64,000 bases of DNA. It comes from Pseudogymnoascus destructans. Its lineage: Eukaryota; Ascomycota; Leotiomycetes; Thelebolales; Thelebolaceae. Positions 42,361 through 52,780 of this stretch are shown here, piece by piece (the first letter of the stretch is position 1; every line of letters begins with the position of its first letter). The notes under the pieces are model-generated. The model saw nothing but the letters and a program-made list of their open reading frames with translations, was not told the DNA's origin and did not search any database. The position numbers and the translations under genes are program-made. The stretch is from NCBI RefSeq assembly GCF_001641265.1, contig NW_020167535.1, positions 744,001 through 808,000 on the forward strand, in the 5' to 3' direction.

Positions 42361-43784
42361 TCACTCACGGGCGCTATCAATAAGACTGGGGTCGTCGAGT
42401 AACGCATTCCGTAATTGCTCTTTATAGTCATCCTCTTCCTTGAGCTTCTTCTCGATCACAGCGTCCACATCACGGGCCCAATACGAGGATACCACCCAGT
42501 CAAAAAGTGACGTATCGCAGTGTTCGGCACAGAATATGCGCTGGACATGATCATTGAAGAGCGAATACATACACTTTGGACTGTTCACCGCATGGAAATA
42601 CCAGAAGCTCCCCATCTCCCAACACTTTCTCATGAGCGTCGATTGGGATAATGGCTGCCCCTTGTCGACCTCGAAAGCCTTGATAAATTCTTCTACCATG
42701 TCTCCGAACGCGTCAAGGTATTCGCCCGGGGGCATCCCGTCAAGAGATTGCCCTGATAGCCAGTACGGGGGACCTTGCAACTCGACAGGCAAAGAGCACG
42801 TCTAAGTCGATCAAGGAGGTGATTTGGTCATCGACGAAAATGTTGCTCTGGTGCATATCCGTCAAAGTGAATATAAACGGCCCATGCCGAAGATTGCGGT
42901 CAACAAAATGCGGAAGGATAGCCCTCATCATAGTAAGAGCGACAAACTGCTGGCAGGCGTCATCTTGGTTATGGACTGAATTTGGCTGTTGGTATATGCG
43001 ATTATTATGGAAGTTTAGAAAATCGAGAAGTACTGGTCCACTGCTGAATAAGTGTAGTCCCTGCTAATATCCGTGTCAATGTCCTCGTTTTCCAACGCTT
43101 GAAGGCGGAGAGTAAGTGGGCGATTTGTAAGGGATATGATGCCTGAGTTATCCAAGGTGAAGGAGCCGATGCGTGGAAGGCGTGGCTTGCCGAGAGAAAG
43201 CATAATACGAGCCAGGCCATGAGGTTAGAGCGCTTGTCGCTGTTAAGGCGATGGGTCTCCCAGGAACGAGAAAGCATTGCTCCATCGGTGACATAGCTCA
43301 TAATGAGATATCCAGTTTTTAGAGTGTCAGGATACCTGCGTCCCACATAATGACCTGGAGTCGGTAGCGATAGCAATGATCGAAGTGCCCTCTTCACCTC
43401 CACATAAGTCGAGGAATAAAGGAAAACCTTTCGGGCGTGGTAAACTATACGCGTCGTTAATTTGCTCATAATCAACCACAAGGAATCTTGAGATGTAGGA
43501 CGTACCGTTTGTCCATCAGTAAAGCCACATCCGAACAACTTTGGTATTGGAATCTCAGGAGAATTCTCTTGAATCCACATGTACGATGCAGCCTCACATC
43601 GAAGTTTTTCGTCTACATTTCCAGCATGGTTTGCCTCGCCAATCTTGTATGGCAATGGTATCCTAATAAGCACACGAATGCCTGATACCTCGTCAATACA
43701 AACAGGTATGCAGATGTTGAAACTTCCTGATATCCATGTATTTACGTCTCCTATTTGGCATTTAGTCACGTGTATGTGACACAA
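42361..43784 (-). pseudogene. Aminoglycoside-phosphotransferase-like (APH) protein, frame-shifted
   Basis: Belongs to the large fungal APH/choline-kinase-like group. Parts are recognisable in order: RIPLPYKIGEANHAGNVDEK, LRCEAASYMWIQENSPEIPI, IMSYVTDGAMLSRSWETHR, then in other frames SLGKPRLPRIGSFTLDNSG, FTLTDMHQSNIFVDD with the catalytic Asp loop, and LPVELQGPPYWLSG to the end at 42361. Frame changes occur near 43215, around 43010 and near 42790 without convincing introns, so the gene is probably dead. Substrates of this family in fungi are unknown. Confidence 0.78.
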
Positions 43785-44308
43785 TCCTCTCGATCTCAGA
43801 CTTTTGTGAGTGTAAGAAAGTCCAAAACGCTAGTTTCTCTTCCGGGGATGCTATCCGCACAAGAATATTGTCATCGTCAACAGCGCCTTCAATTGCGCTG
43901 TGCAAGTTAGAAGCTAGTGTTCGTACTAGTGGAGATGGAGGCGGGCCGGAAGGAACAAAGGGGGGGTAGAGGGCGGAGGAGGAGGAGGAGGATATCGTCT
44001 ATATGAAGACATAGCGCAATGCAGGCAGTAAGGGTAGTGTAGTGTGAACTTGCTGTACGAGTTATTGCCCCTAATCTTGGAACACGACGTTTCGTTGGGG
44101 TATGGACGCTCAGGCAGTTTCACTTTGCTTAGTAAGACTTGAACGCGGGATGTCAACTTGCGAGACAAGGAGATGGCAAGTATGGAGACTAGAGGCAGTG
44201 GAAGCGGGGTAGGCAAACGGAAATAAGATGCTAAATAACCAGCTACACATGAATTTATGACTTCCTTTATATACATTTCTGTAAATCATATCTCTACGCT
44301 CTCTACTA
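43785..44308. other. Intergenic region
   Basis: Contains CT-rich and GGAGGA low-complexity stretches near 43970-43995. No gene is supported. Confidence 0.5.
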
Positions 44309-45345
44309 CTAATGGCCGCCAGTAGTCGGCAACCCAAGCCCAACCTTAAAGCTATCAAAAATACACCATTGAGAACCCGTCAGGATACTCAACATGGCAA
44401 TCCTAACCGGCAATCCGTTCCAAAGTCCTCCGAACCCAATCCTGCTATAGATGCGAGAGACGGCCTGTCCCGCGCCCTCACCAGCCTTACGCTCCGAGTT
44501 GAGCTTCGAAACCATAACGTCGGCAGGGTGCGAGACAATGGCGCAGCAGATACCGGCAATAACACCTCCCGCAAAGGATACACCGAGCTGCTCTGTCTTG
44601 TTAAACGAGGTCTTGGGGCGGTCAAGGTGCGTGTAGATGGACTCGACGGCTCTTTCGAACGTCGCGAATTTAACCATAGTATACGGGATCTGGCGGGCCC
44701 AGAGAGGATAGAGACCCTTATAAAGACTGGTGTCTGTTAGCATACCGTAAATTGGAAGGGGACCATAGAGACAGGATAGACATACCCAGCATATCCCTCC
44801 TCACGGACAATCTTCGCCCATCCTTCGCGCATGTTGTTCGCGAACGGCGGCAGCGTAGTCTGCATCCTCACCTTAATCGCCTCGAACGGACAGAGCGCCA
44901 GATCCGCGATTGCCTCAGCCGTCGCCGACGCGCCGAGGAAAACAACGGTTTTATTCGCATTTGGAAAGAGTTTCTGGCCGTAAAGATACTTGAAGACCTC
45001 GTAGAATCCATACTTTCCTGCACCCTGACACGAGTACCCGACGAAGGTAGGCGACCAACCGAAGAAGACTCCGCGTAGTCCGGCCTCCCGGTAGATGGTG
45101 CTCCACCCGTTTACATTAGAGGAGTAGATTTTGGGGTCGACTTGGCGCCGGCATTTGACGAGGTCTAGAGGGGTAATTGCTGTGTGGGTTGGACCGCAAG
45201 CTGAGAGCAATTAGCTGCTGATGTGATTGAATTGAAGCAAATACGAACCGACAATTCCGCCCAGGCCGCAGGCAAGGAAGTATGAGCCGCTGTACATCTC
45301 TATCTTCGGTTTTGGGAGAACCTTCTCCACTGCGGAGGCAGCCAT
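44309..45345 (-). CDS. MIR1: Mitochondrial phosphate carrier
   Basis: Imports inorganic phosphate with protons across the inner mitochondrial membrane for ATP synthesis. Exons 45345-45249, 45200-44786 and 44726-44309 encode 309 residues, close to yeast Mir1. The three carrier repeats carry the signature at PLDLVKCRRQVD, PFEAIKVRMQT and PADVMVSKLN. Phosphate-carrier-specific stretches include FFGWSPTFVGYSCQGAGKYG, IPYTMVKFATFE and GGLWNGLPVRIAMLS. It ends shortly after the last helix. Introns are GT..AG and restore the frame. Confidence 0.95.
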
Positions 45346-45957
45346 GTTGACGGTTATGTTGTGTATATATTCCAAATAAACAGATATAGCAATGCTCACA
45401 ATAAAAGACCGAAACGCGAGATTCAATTAAGAGAAATTAGTGAAAGAAAGAGAATGTAAAAGAGAGAGGAGGGAAGATGTGAGCTCCGCCCCCGATAAGG
45501 TTAGTGGTACACGGCAACTTTACCGAGATACAGCACACATACGTCATTACCCGCAACCGTGCCCCAGAGCTTGTTTTTGCCAAGATTAATCAATCGGAAT
45601 GGGATTTTGAAAGGCGATGGAAGCTTAACTATACAGCTAGATTTTATATTTTATTGAACTACATTATTGCACATTTTATTTTGAGGTGATTATGAATCCT
45701 GAGTTTGATGAAGACTGATGAATTGCTATAACTATTTCTCACAAGTCCCCAACCGGCACATTTCGAACCCGTGGCCTGGTCCGGGGGAGCCGATAACTAA
45801 GGATAGGGGACGCTTGCGAAGATATCGCATCCGCTACACCCGTTCTCCACTGTCTTATCCCTTGGCCCCCAAAACCGTAGCAGTATAAACCGCGTGGCAA
45901 TGTAGCATCTTTCACATACGACCATTGAACTTCTGTATCACCTAGAACAAGACGTTT
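45346..45957. other. Intergenic region with a tRNA-like relic
   Basis: On the minus strand at about 45755-45849 there is an A-box-like GTGTAGCGGATGC and a B-box-like GGGTTCGAAAT, with a poor acceptor stem. It may be a decayed tRNA or tRNA-derived repeat. Otherwise nothing is seen. Confidence 0.4.
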
Positions 45958-46736
45958 TCACAACTTGTCAAAGACATCAACAATAGCTTTCGCGGTAGAA
46001 ACCGAGCTCTGTGGGTTTTGACCAGTAATCAGGTGGCCATCAACAATGTGGAAGTCGTCCCAGACACCAGAACCTCTCTCATCTGAGAATAAAAGTTAAA
46101 ATCATGTAGCGTAATCATGGGGAAAATTAATTCAAACTTACATGTGGCTCCAACCCTCTTAGCAAGATCCTCTACCAACTCGACATTCCAGCTCTTGATG
46201 GTATCCTCAAGCCCCATATCGCGCTCGGCCTCAGTGGTGAAGCCAGTGATCTTCTTTCGCTTGATAAGATGCTCCTTGGTCGCCGGATCAATCAGGTTGG
46301 CAAAGATAGCCGGTCCATGACACACCGACGAGACAATACCTCCGTTGGCCCAAACTTGTGCCGCGATGTTTTGCAGGCTCTTGGCAGTTGGGTAATCGAT
46401 CAGAGAAGCATGGCCAGCTGAGGCGAAGAAGACTCCGTACTTCGAGGGGTCCAATTCGGACGCCTTGGGCATGTTATCGAGCTTCTTGCGGAACTCGCTG
46501 TTGGTGTCTTTCCAGGTCTCGAGGTCCTTGCCGTTCAGGAAGTCGGGCTGCTCAGAGAGCCAATCCGCGGTGTATTTGCCAGTCTCCGATGCGAGGTCGA
46601 CCTCGAAGCCGGCCGCGGTGAGGACATTGTAAGGGTGTAGCGCTTCGGCGATGAAGAGACCAGTGACATGCTTGCTCTCCATGAGCAAAGCGTTGGCGGA
46701 AGTGACCGCGATGAGGGCACGGCGAGGAGGAGACAT
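45958..46736 (-). CDS. DJ-1/PfpI-family protein (Hsp31-like)
   Basis: Exons 46736-46142 and 46082-45958 encode 239 residues. The nucleophile elbow GGIVSSVCHGPAIF contains Cys139 followed by His140. The acidic partner is expected near the N-terminus; LFIAEALHPYNVLTAAGFEV is the typical strand-helix with Glu31. The end reads ERGSGVWDDFHIVDGHLITG and QNPQSSVSTAKAI, characteristic of Hsp31 and related glyoxalase III or chaperone-like enzymes that detoxify methylglyoxal. No targeting signal is visible. Confidence 0.92.
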
Positions 46737-46989
46737 TTTTATTGTTTAGGTGGTGATGATATGGGATTGGATGGAAATGGTGAATTGATGCTCGGGAGCT
46801 GGAGTGTTTTGATTATTGCTAGAGTGTTTTGATTGTTGCTGGAGGAGCTGATTGTAGGTTGTTTGATGATGAAAAATGTTCAAATTCATCTAGGACATAA
46901 AGACCATACTTCTATACAGAATTCATCATTATGATTAATGGATCGTCTTTTGGAGACGCAAGAGTGATGACATGACGTAGACGCTCGCT

Positions 46990-47372
46990 ATCAGGGTTAG
47001 CAATAAAACTCATTAAACTCATCCTACTCATGAGTTGGCGAGTAACTCAAACTCATTATGAGTTTGAGTACAGACTCAATTCATGAGTTTGAGTTCTGCG
47101 TTCTCAACTCATGAGTGTTGGGAATCGGGCCGGAGGTTGGAGAAAACTCTGTGTTTGTGGTTCTAGAAAACCAGAGAATCTCCACCGTGGGCCCGAGCTG
47201 TCCCATGGCTCTCACCGAACTAGGGGACTCAACCATGGTTCTCACAATTCTGGTGAAAACTCTGCAGCGGAAGGGGCGGCTTACTCGGAAGCCTCGACAA
47301 AGGCACCACACGATTTGTGCGCAGTGACAATCTTTCGGTCCTTCCTACAACAATGAGTTAGATGAGTAGAAG
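46990..47372. mobile_element. Candidate hAT-type terminus with ACTCAT/ATGAGT repeats, split by an LTR
   Basis: CAGGGTTAGCAATAAAACTC near 46993 begins a stretch with many ACTCA and TGAGT motifs in both orientations (46993-47115, resuming 47353-47372). The style is like the subterminal DNA of the H3 transposon, but the sequence differs. The other end was not found. Confidence 0.4.
47116..47352. repeat. Solo LTR with TSD ATGAG
   Basis: 237 bp, TGTTGGGAATCGG..TCCTACAACA, flanked by ATGAG at 47111-47115 and 47353-47357. TGTTGG/CAACA ends are typical of copia-type LTRs; no internal region is present. Confidence 0.75.
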
Positions 47373-47498
47373 TGTTGGAACTACGTTCCTAGATGTACGC
47401 TGCACAGTGTAGCTTGTATACTGGCTATATGTATATATAGGGCTTCGCACCCATAGTTTACTCAATCAAGTCGTCAAACTCCAATTATGTGTTCTACA
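47373..47498 (+). repeat. Possible short or truncated LTR
   Basis: TGTTGGAACTACG..GTTCTACA with a TATA-like ATGTATATATAGGG in the middle, as in copia LTRs, but the flanks show no duplication and only 126 bp fit. Confidence 0.3.
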
Positions 47499-47922
47499 AT
47501 GTTGGAACGGGAAGTACCGTGGTACGGGATCACACACAAATCGTGTGGTTTCTCCAGTGGTCGGGACTTCTCACGGGCGCAACGGGGCAGGAGTTCTCAC
47601 ACAGTATATAGCTTACTATAGCAAAATAAGATCGATTGATTAACTACACTATCTAATGGGCCTACGTGGCTATTTGTAGGCCTTTCGGAGGTTCTGCTTC
47701 GACCCCCCAAAAGCCCCCTATTCTGGTGGCTTCAGAGCTGAAACCCCAGTTGAGACTGTGGTGGTTTCCAGCACCGGTCGGAGATCCTGGGACGCCGTAG
47801 TGGGATTCTGCCATTATAGGGCCAAATACCACCGTATCCCAGCGCCCACGGCCTACTCTCCAACAAGAAGTTATGGGATTAGAAGTCACGTGAACTAAAA
47901 ATCTTATAAGAAATGAAATGAA
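47499..47922. other. Noncoding region before the pogo cluster
   Basis: CACAAATCGTGTGG at 47535 is the inverted copy of CCACACGATTTGTG at 47306, hinting at a broken inverted repeat. No gene is seen. Confidence 0.4.
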
Positions 47923-47924
47923 TA

Positions 47925-49785
47925 ACGTGGTTTATCAGTAAGTCGGACATATCAGTACCTCGGACACTTTTCCCGAATTTCCCTACCCTCTAACTTCACA
48001 ACGCGTTTTTTCCACCTTTTATTATGTCAGTGATTACCCAAGAAGCAAAAATCATTCTAGCTATCGAGGCTATCCGAACATCAAAAAATCTAAGTCGTCG
48101 GAAGGCTGCTAAGCTCTATGAAGTACCTCATTCTACACTCTGCGACAGAATGAACGGCCGAACTACTGTCTACGAACGCCGGCCTGCAATGATGAAATTA
48201 ACTATACTAGAAGAGGAGGTGGTTATTCGGAATATACTTGATATGGATTCAAGAGGATTTGCACCCCGGCTTGCTGGTGTAGAAGATATGGCAAATTTTA
48301 TACTCGAATCGCGTGGAGGGAGGCGCGTCGGGAAGCTCTGGGCCCACCGATTTGTACAACGACGTCCAGAATTAAAGACGCGTTTTAATCGCGTTTACGA
48401 CTTCCAAAGGGCCTTGTGCGAAGATCCTGAACTAATTGGCGCGTGGTTTCGACTAGTGGAAAATATGAGGGCAAAATATGGTGTTTTGGACTGCGACTTC
48501 TATAACTTTGACGAAACTGGGTTTATGATGGGTGTGATTTGCCCTGCAATGGTTGTTACCCGTGCAGATTGACTTGGCAGAGGTAAGGCAGTTCAGCCAG
48601 GGAATCGGGAATGGGCTACAGCGATTGCTTGTATCAACAGTGACGGCTGGAGTATTCCTCCATTTTTGGTAGTTAAAGGCAAGAATCATCTTGCAAATTG
48701 GTATACAGACGGCGGCCTTCCACACAACTGGGTTGTTAAACCGACAAGCAATGGATGGACAAACAATGAGACGGGTCTAGAATGGTTGAAACACTTCGAC
48801 AAACATACTGCTGTTCGTGCAAGGGGTCCATATCGAATGCTGGTGTTAGACGGGCACAAGAGTCATGAATCGGCCGAGTTCCAAGAGTACTGCAAGGCAC
48901 ACAACATTATAACTCTTGGACTACCTCCCCACTCATCTCATTTAACTCAGCCACTTGATGTCGGGTGCTTTAGTGTGTTGAAGCGGGCATATGGTCGGCA
49001 GATTGAGACCTTCATTAAGGCTCATATCAACCACATTACCAAGGTCGAGTTCTTTCTCACCTTTAGAGCAGCATATCTGGAATCCATGACAGCCCAAAAC
49101 GCCCAGTCCGGGTTCCGCGGAGCTGGCTTAGTGCCTTTCGACCCGCAAGCAGTGCTTTCAAAGCTTGACGTGAGGTTACGGACTCCAACTCCCTCTAGAC
49201 CCTCTACTGCCAACACCAACCCTTGGGTCTCCCAGACCCCTTCCAACCCAACTGAAGCTCTTTCACAAACAACCCTCGTTCAAAATCAAATTGCCCGTCA
49301 CCAAGGAAGCTCGCCAACTCCACTCTTCAGGACAGTTATTGCATTGGCAAAGGGTACGGAGCGACTAGCACATGAGAACACCCTTCTGTCTGCTGAGGTA
49401 CGTACCCTTCGAGCAGCCAACGAAGCCCTTAGCAAACGCCGCAGGGCTAAAAAGGCTCGTGTCCGTGAAGGAGGTGCACTTATAGTAGAGGATGCACAGG
49501 CTATTATCGCACAGAAGGATGTGGATGAGCAGGTACGACGCGACGTACGTGCGGTTGGGGGTAGTCGCAAGGAGGGGCAACCGTCTAGGCGATGCTGTGG
49601 GATCTGTGGAAAAGCTGGTCATAATGCGCGAACTTGTCAAGAAGCTATAGATATGTCTAGTTCATCTGATTCCGCTTAGTTATAGTTAATTTAATATGTT
49701 ATGGTTGATTTATTGATATTCAAAGTAGAATGCCAATGAAAAGTGTCCGAGGTACTGATATGTCTGACGTACTGATAAACCACGT
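47925..49785 (+). mobile_element. Pogo element 3, complete
   Basis: 1861 bp between TA dinucleotides (47923-47924 and 49786-49787). Ends are ACGTGGTTTATCAGTA.. and the inverted ..TACTGATAAACCACGT, with a second inverted block TCGGACATATCAGTACCTCG. It is close in sequence to pogo-1. Confidence 0.93.
48024..49679 (+). pseudogene. Pogo-3 transposase, one nonsense codon from intact
   Basis: A 1656-nt frame with a single TGA at 48570-48572, where pogo-1 has CGA (RADRRGRGKAV). Order: N-terminal HTH (KAAKLYEVPHSTLCDRM), CENP-B-type HTH (EDMANFILESRGG), the catalytic blocks YNFDETGFMMG, VLDGHKSHES and LTQPLDVGCF, then a coiled basic region (TLRAANEALSKRRRAKKAR) and a CCHC knuckle CGICGKAGHNARTC before an acidic Ser tail. 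The change is a C-to-T transition at CpG, fitting deamination or repeat-induced mutation. Confidence 0.93.
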
Positions 49786-49805
49786 TATTCTATAACTAGG
49801 TACTA

Positions 49806-52015
49806 ATCGTTGGTTCTCAAACCACCGCCTGGAGGCGGTTGGCGAAAGCGAACTGGGACGCGAAAGCGATTGTGGGACACTTCGGGAGCGGACTCACGAC
49901 GCGACACGACCGACCATGAACATGACCGACAACGAGCACAACTACAACCACAACTATGCCGGTAGTTGAAGTAAATAAAAATGAAGCTCTTTTAAATGCC
50001 ATTGAATTTTTAAATGAAAACCCAACAGAGAAGAGTGCTACAGTAGCACGGATGTACAGAGTAAACCCAAGTACGCTCCGGACTATACGACTACGACAAC
50101 GACGCGCATCACCACAACGCACCGCTGTGCCACGCGGAGGCCAGAACAGAGTACTGTCTGATGTACAAGTTACAGCTATACAAAGATACATCCAACGCTC
50201 GTACGAAAATGGGTACGGTGCAACTAAGCCTATGGTGTTCAGTGCCATCTGCCAACTACGTGCAGCAGAAACTCCAACACGTGCACCACCATCACAACGG
50301 TGGTTCCAGACATGGATTAAGACACAACAACACAACTTCCATACAATAAAAACCCGGCCAATTGAAGCAGCACGGGTTGCATCTCATGAAGTATCAGCTA
50401 TTAAAGAATGGTTTTATGAATTTAAAGATGTGTGTAATCAACTAGATATTACTGCAGGTGATATCTACAACTTTGATGAAGTTGGATTCCGTGTAGGAAT
50501 GAGCACCGGTGAACATGTGTTGGTACCATCTGCAGTAAAGGAGGTAAGTTGTTTCTACTTATCTTACTTTATATTATTCTAATATTTATAGCTTTATATA
50601 CAAGCTCCAGAGAACAGACAAAGTCTTACAGTTATAGAGACAATTTCAGCTGCTGGCATTGCACTTCCACCGTTCCTTATTATACAAGGAAAATTACACA
50701 TGGAAAGTTGGTACCATGACAATCTACACGGTGATGAGAAAGTTGCAGTATCCGATTCCGGATATACAAACTCTGAGCTTGCAATGGAATATCTACAGCA
50801 TTTTATTCAACATACACCGTCTATAAGAACGAAATTGTTAATAATGGACTCTCATGTCTCACATGAAGTTCCAGAGTTTATAATACTTGCACATCAACAC
50901 AATATACACTTACATGTGTTTCCGTCTCATCTTACGCATATTCTACAACCGCTAGATGTTACTGTGTTTGCACAATATAAACATTGGCACCGACGTGCAA
51001 TTCAACAAGCAATCCGGAATTTTGATACAGATTATAATGTTATATCTTTCTTTAGAGACTTGTCTACTATCCGTAAGCAGACATTTACAAAGGGTAACTG
51101 TATCAAGTCTTTTAGAGATGCAGGTATTTGGCCACCTAACTATGAAAAGATTCAAGAGAAGGTTGCTATATATGCAAAACCAGAAGTTTTAGAAACACCA
51201 CAACGCGCATTTCAAGCAAGTTATGATCTTTCAACATGGAGTCAAACATTTGATAAGATCCTTAGTTCACCGTCACGGCAAAAGTGGGCATCTTCTTATA
51301 CTGAAATCCAAACTCAGTTAACAGAGGCTGAGCTGTTCCAGTCAGAGCTTGTACAAATTACTACTATTATGACTGAGCAACGACAGCGGAAGGTTAGAAG
51401 TCGGAAATCTATTCAAAAAGGCGGTGCTATTACAGTTGAACATGCACGGCAAAGGATTTATGAGAAGAAGGTAAAGGAGCAACTTTTAGAAGAAGCACGG
51501 GAGAAAAGAGAGAGAACACGCATGGTGAACGTTGAGCGTAAGATGCAGCTCCGTGCTGGCATCGATGCACGGAAGGCAGAACGTACACGGAAAAAGGACC
51601 TACATGAATTTCAAAAAAGTAACCCAGACACGGAGCCACCAATTGGCTTACATACAGAAATCATTGACCCGGACGTTACACAGAAGAAACGTGAGGAGGA
51701 GGAGGAGGCGGACCAACTGTTAGCCATCGAGGAGAGTGGGTACGTGAACTTTGCAGGCTTGGACTACGACATGATTCACGATGCAAGTGACGGTGGCTGT
51801 GATGATCAATCACTGCCTGACAATATTGATCCAAATCTTTTTTAATTATTTAATTCTATAACTTATATATATTTACAGCATTGTTACGTTGTCAGTCGTG
51901 TTCATGGTCGGTCGTGTCGCGTCGTGAGTCCGCTCCCGAAGTGTCCCACAATCGCTTTCGCGTCCCAGTTCGCTTTCGCCAACCGCCTCCAGGCGGTGGT
52001 TTGAGAACCAACGAT
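49806..52015 (+). mobile_element. Pogo-superfamily element 6 with 117-bp perfect TIRs, apparently intact
   Basis: 2210 bp between TA dinucleotides (49804-49805 and 52016-52017). The terminal repeats start ATCGTTGGTTCTCAAACC and match perfectly for 117 bp, including an internal CCGCCTGGAGGCGG palindrome. The right TA is shared with the adjoining MITE. Confidence 0.95.
49956..51845 (+). CDS. Pogo-superfamily transposase, intact, two exons
   Basis: Exons 49956-50543 and 50592-51845 (48-bp intron, GTAAGT..TTATAG, phase 0) encode 613 residues with no stop or shift. The N-terminal HTH is near residues 1-50 (EKSATVARMYRVNPSTLRTI), followed by a CENP-B-type domain with WFQTWIKTQQH. The catalytic core shows YNFDEVGFRVGM, LLIMDSHVSHEVPEF and HILQPLDVTVFAQYK, the DDD triad of this superfamily. 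A long charged, coiled C-terminus follows (EKKVKEQLLEEAREKRERTR) with an acidic end. It lacks the CCHC knuckle of pogo 1-5. Intact frame and perfect ends make it a candidate active autonomous element. Confidence 0.94.
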
Positions 52016-52017
52016 TA

Positions 52018-52200
52018 ACGTACATGTATAACGAACCGGCCAAACAAGCGAACCGGCCAATCCATTTTACACCTTAAATCACGAATTTCATAACTTATTA
52101 TTAAAGGGTTGTTGAGATATTAAGTTATGAAATTCGTGATTTAAGGTGTAAAATGGATTGGCTGGTTCGCTTGTTTGGCCGGCTCGTTATACATGTACAT
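52018..52200. repeat. Pogo-type MITE, 183 bp
   Basis: Between TA dinucleotides at 52016-52017 and 52201-52202. Arms of about 80 bp: ACGTACATGTATAACGAACC.. with doubled GCCAAACAAGCGAACCGGCC, and the inverted copy ending GTTATACATGTACAT. The terminal 16 bases match pogo-4, so it was probably moved by that transposase. It has no coding capacity. Confidence 0.92.
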
Positions 52201-52202
52201 TA

Positions 52203-52680
52203 CTAGACTACTAATTTAACTAAAACTTCTACTAACTCTTCTTCCTCATCCTCTATAAACCCCCAACTCTTTAAGCAAGTTATTACTTTAAAAACATCCT
52301 TAGATAACTTATTTCTAATCTTAGAAATAATTAGTCCTTCTATACTAAAAGAGCTCTCTATGGGAGCACTAGTAGCAGGTATTTGTAAATAACTTCTAGC
52401 AATAGTAGATAAGATAGGGAATCTACTCCTGTTTGCTTTCCAAAAGTCTAATAGAGAGATCTATAAATATTAATATAAATAAAGTTGTATAAAAGGGCAC
52501 TTACTTTAAAATGAGAAGTAGGTTCTAAAAAGTAAAGAGTAATCTCTGTCTCTAAATCCTCATTTAGATTTTGTGAATATAAAGCCTTTTCAAAGTCATC
52601 TAAAGAGTTATCTTCTTCTTGATTTTTATTTTTAAGAAGAGGTAGCTCATTATCAAAATCAAGTTGTGAAGTTCTATAAA
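52203..52680 (-). pseudogene. hAT-2 transposase, C-terminal dimerisation region
   Basis: AT-rich but still reading. The exon at 52673-52505 contains TSQLDFDNELPLL, then an intron (52504-52461, GTAAGT..TTATAG) and the last exon 52460-52203 with FPILSTIARSYLQIPATSAP and LSKDVFKVITCLKSWG, the hAT dimerisation motif. The TAG stop lies two bases from the MITE target. The upstream part of the gene is at 56431-56818; two pogo elements sit in the intron between. Confidence 0.85.
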
Positions 52681-52780
52681 TAACGTACATGTATAACGAG
52701 TCGGCCACCCAAGCGAGTCGGCCACTTTCCACCATTTCCACCACCTTTTACTTTGCAACTATTTCCCTCTACCTACAAAA

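Noticed and set aside
43926..44276. 116-codon open frame with Pro-rich stretch
   Set aside because: Arises from CT-rich low-complexity DNA; no domain or conserved start.
45755..45849. tRNA gene on the minus strand
   Set aside because: A- and B-box-like pieces exist, but the acceptor and T stems do not pair well and no anticodon loop is convincing; noted only as a relic.
48570..48572. TGA read as selenocysteine or programmed readthrough in pogo-3
   Set aside because: The sister copy has CGA here and no recoding signal is seen; a nonsense mutation is simpler.
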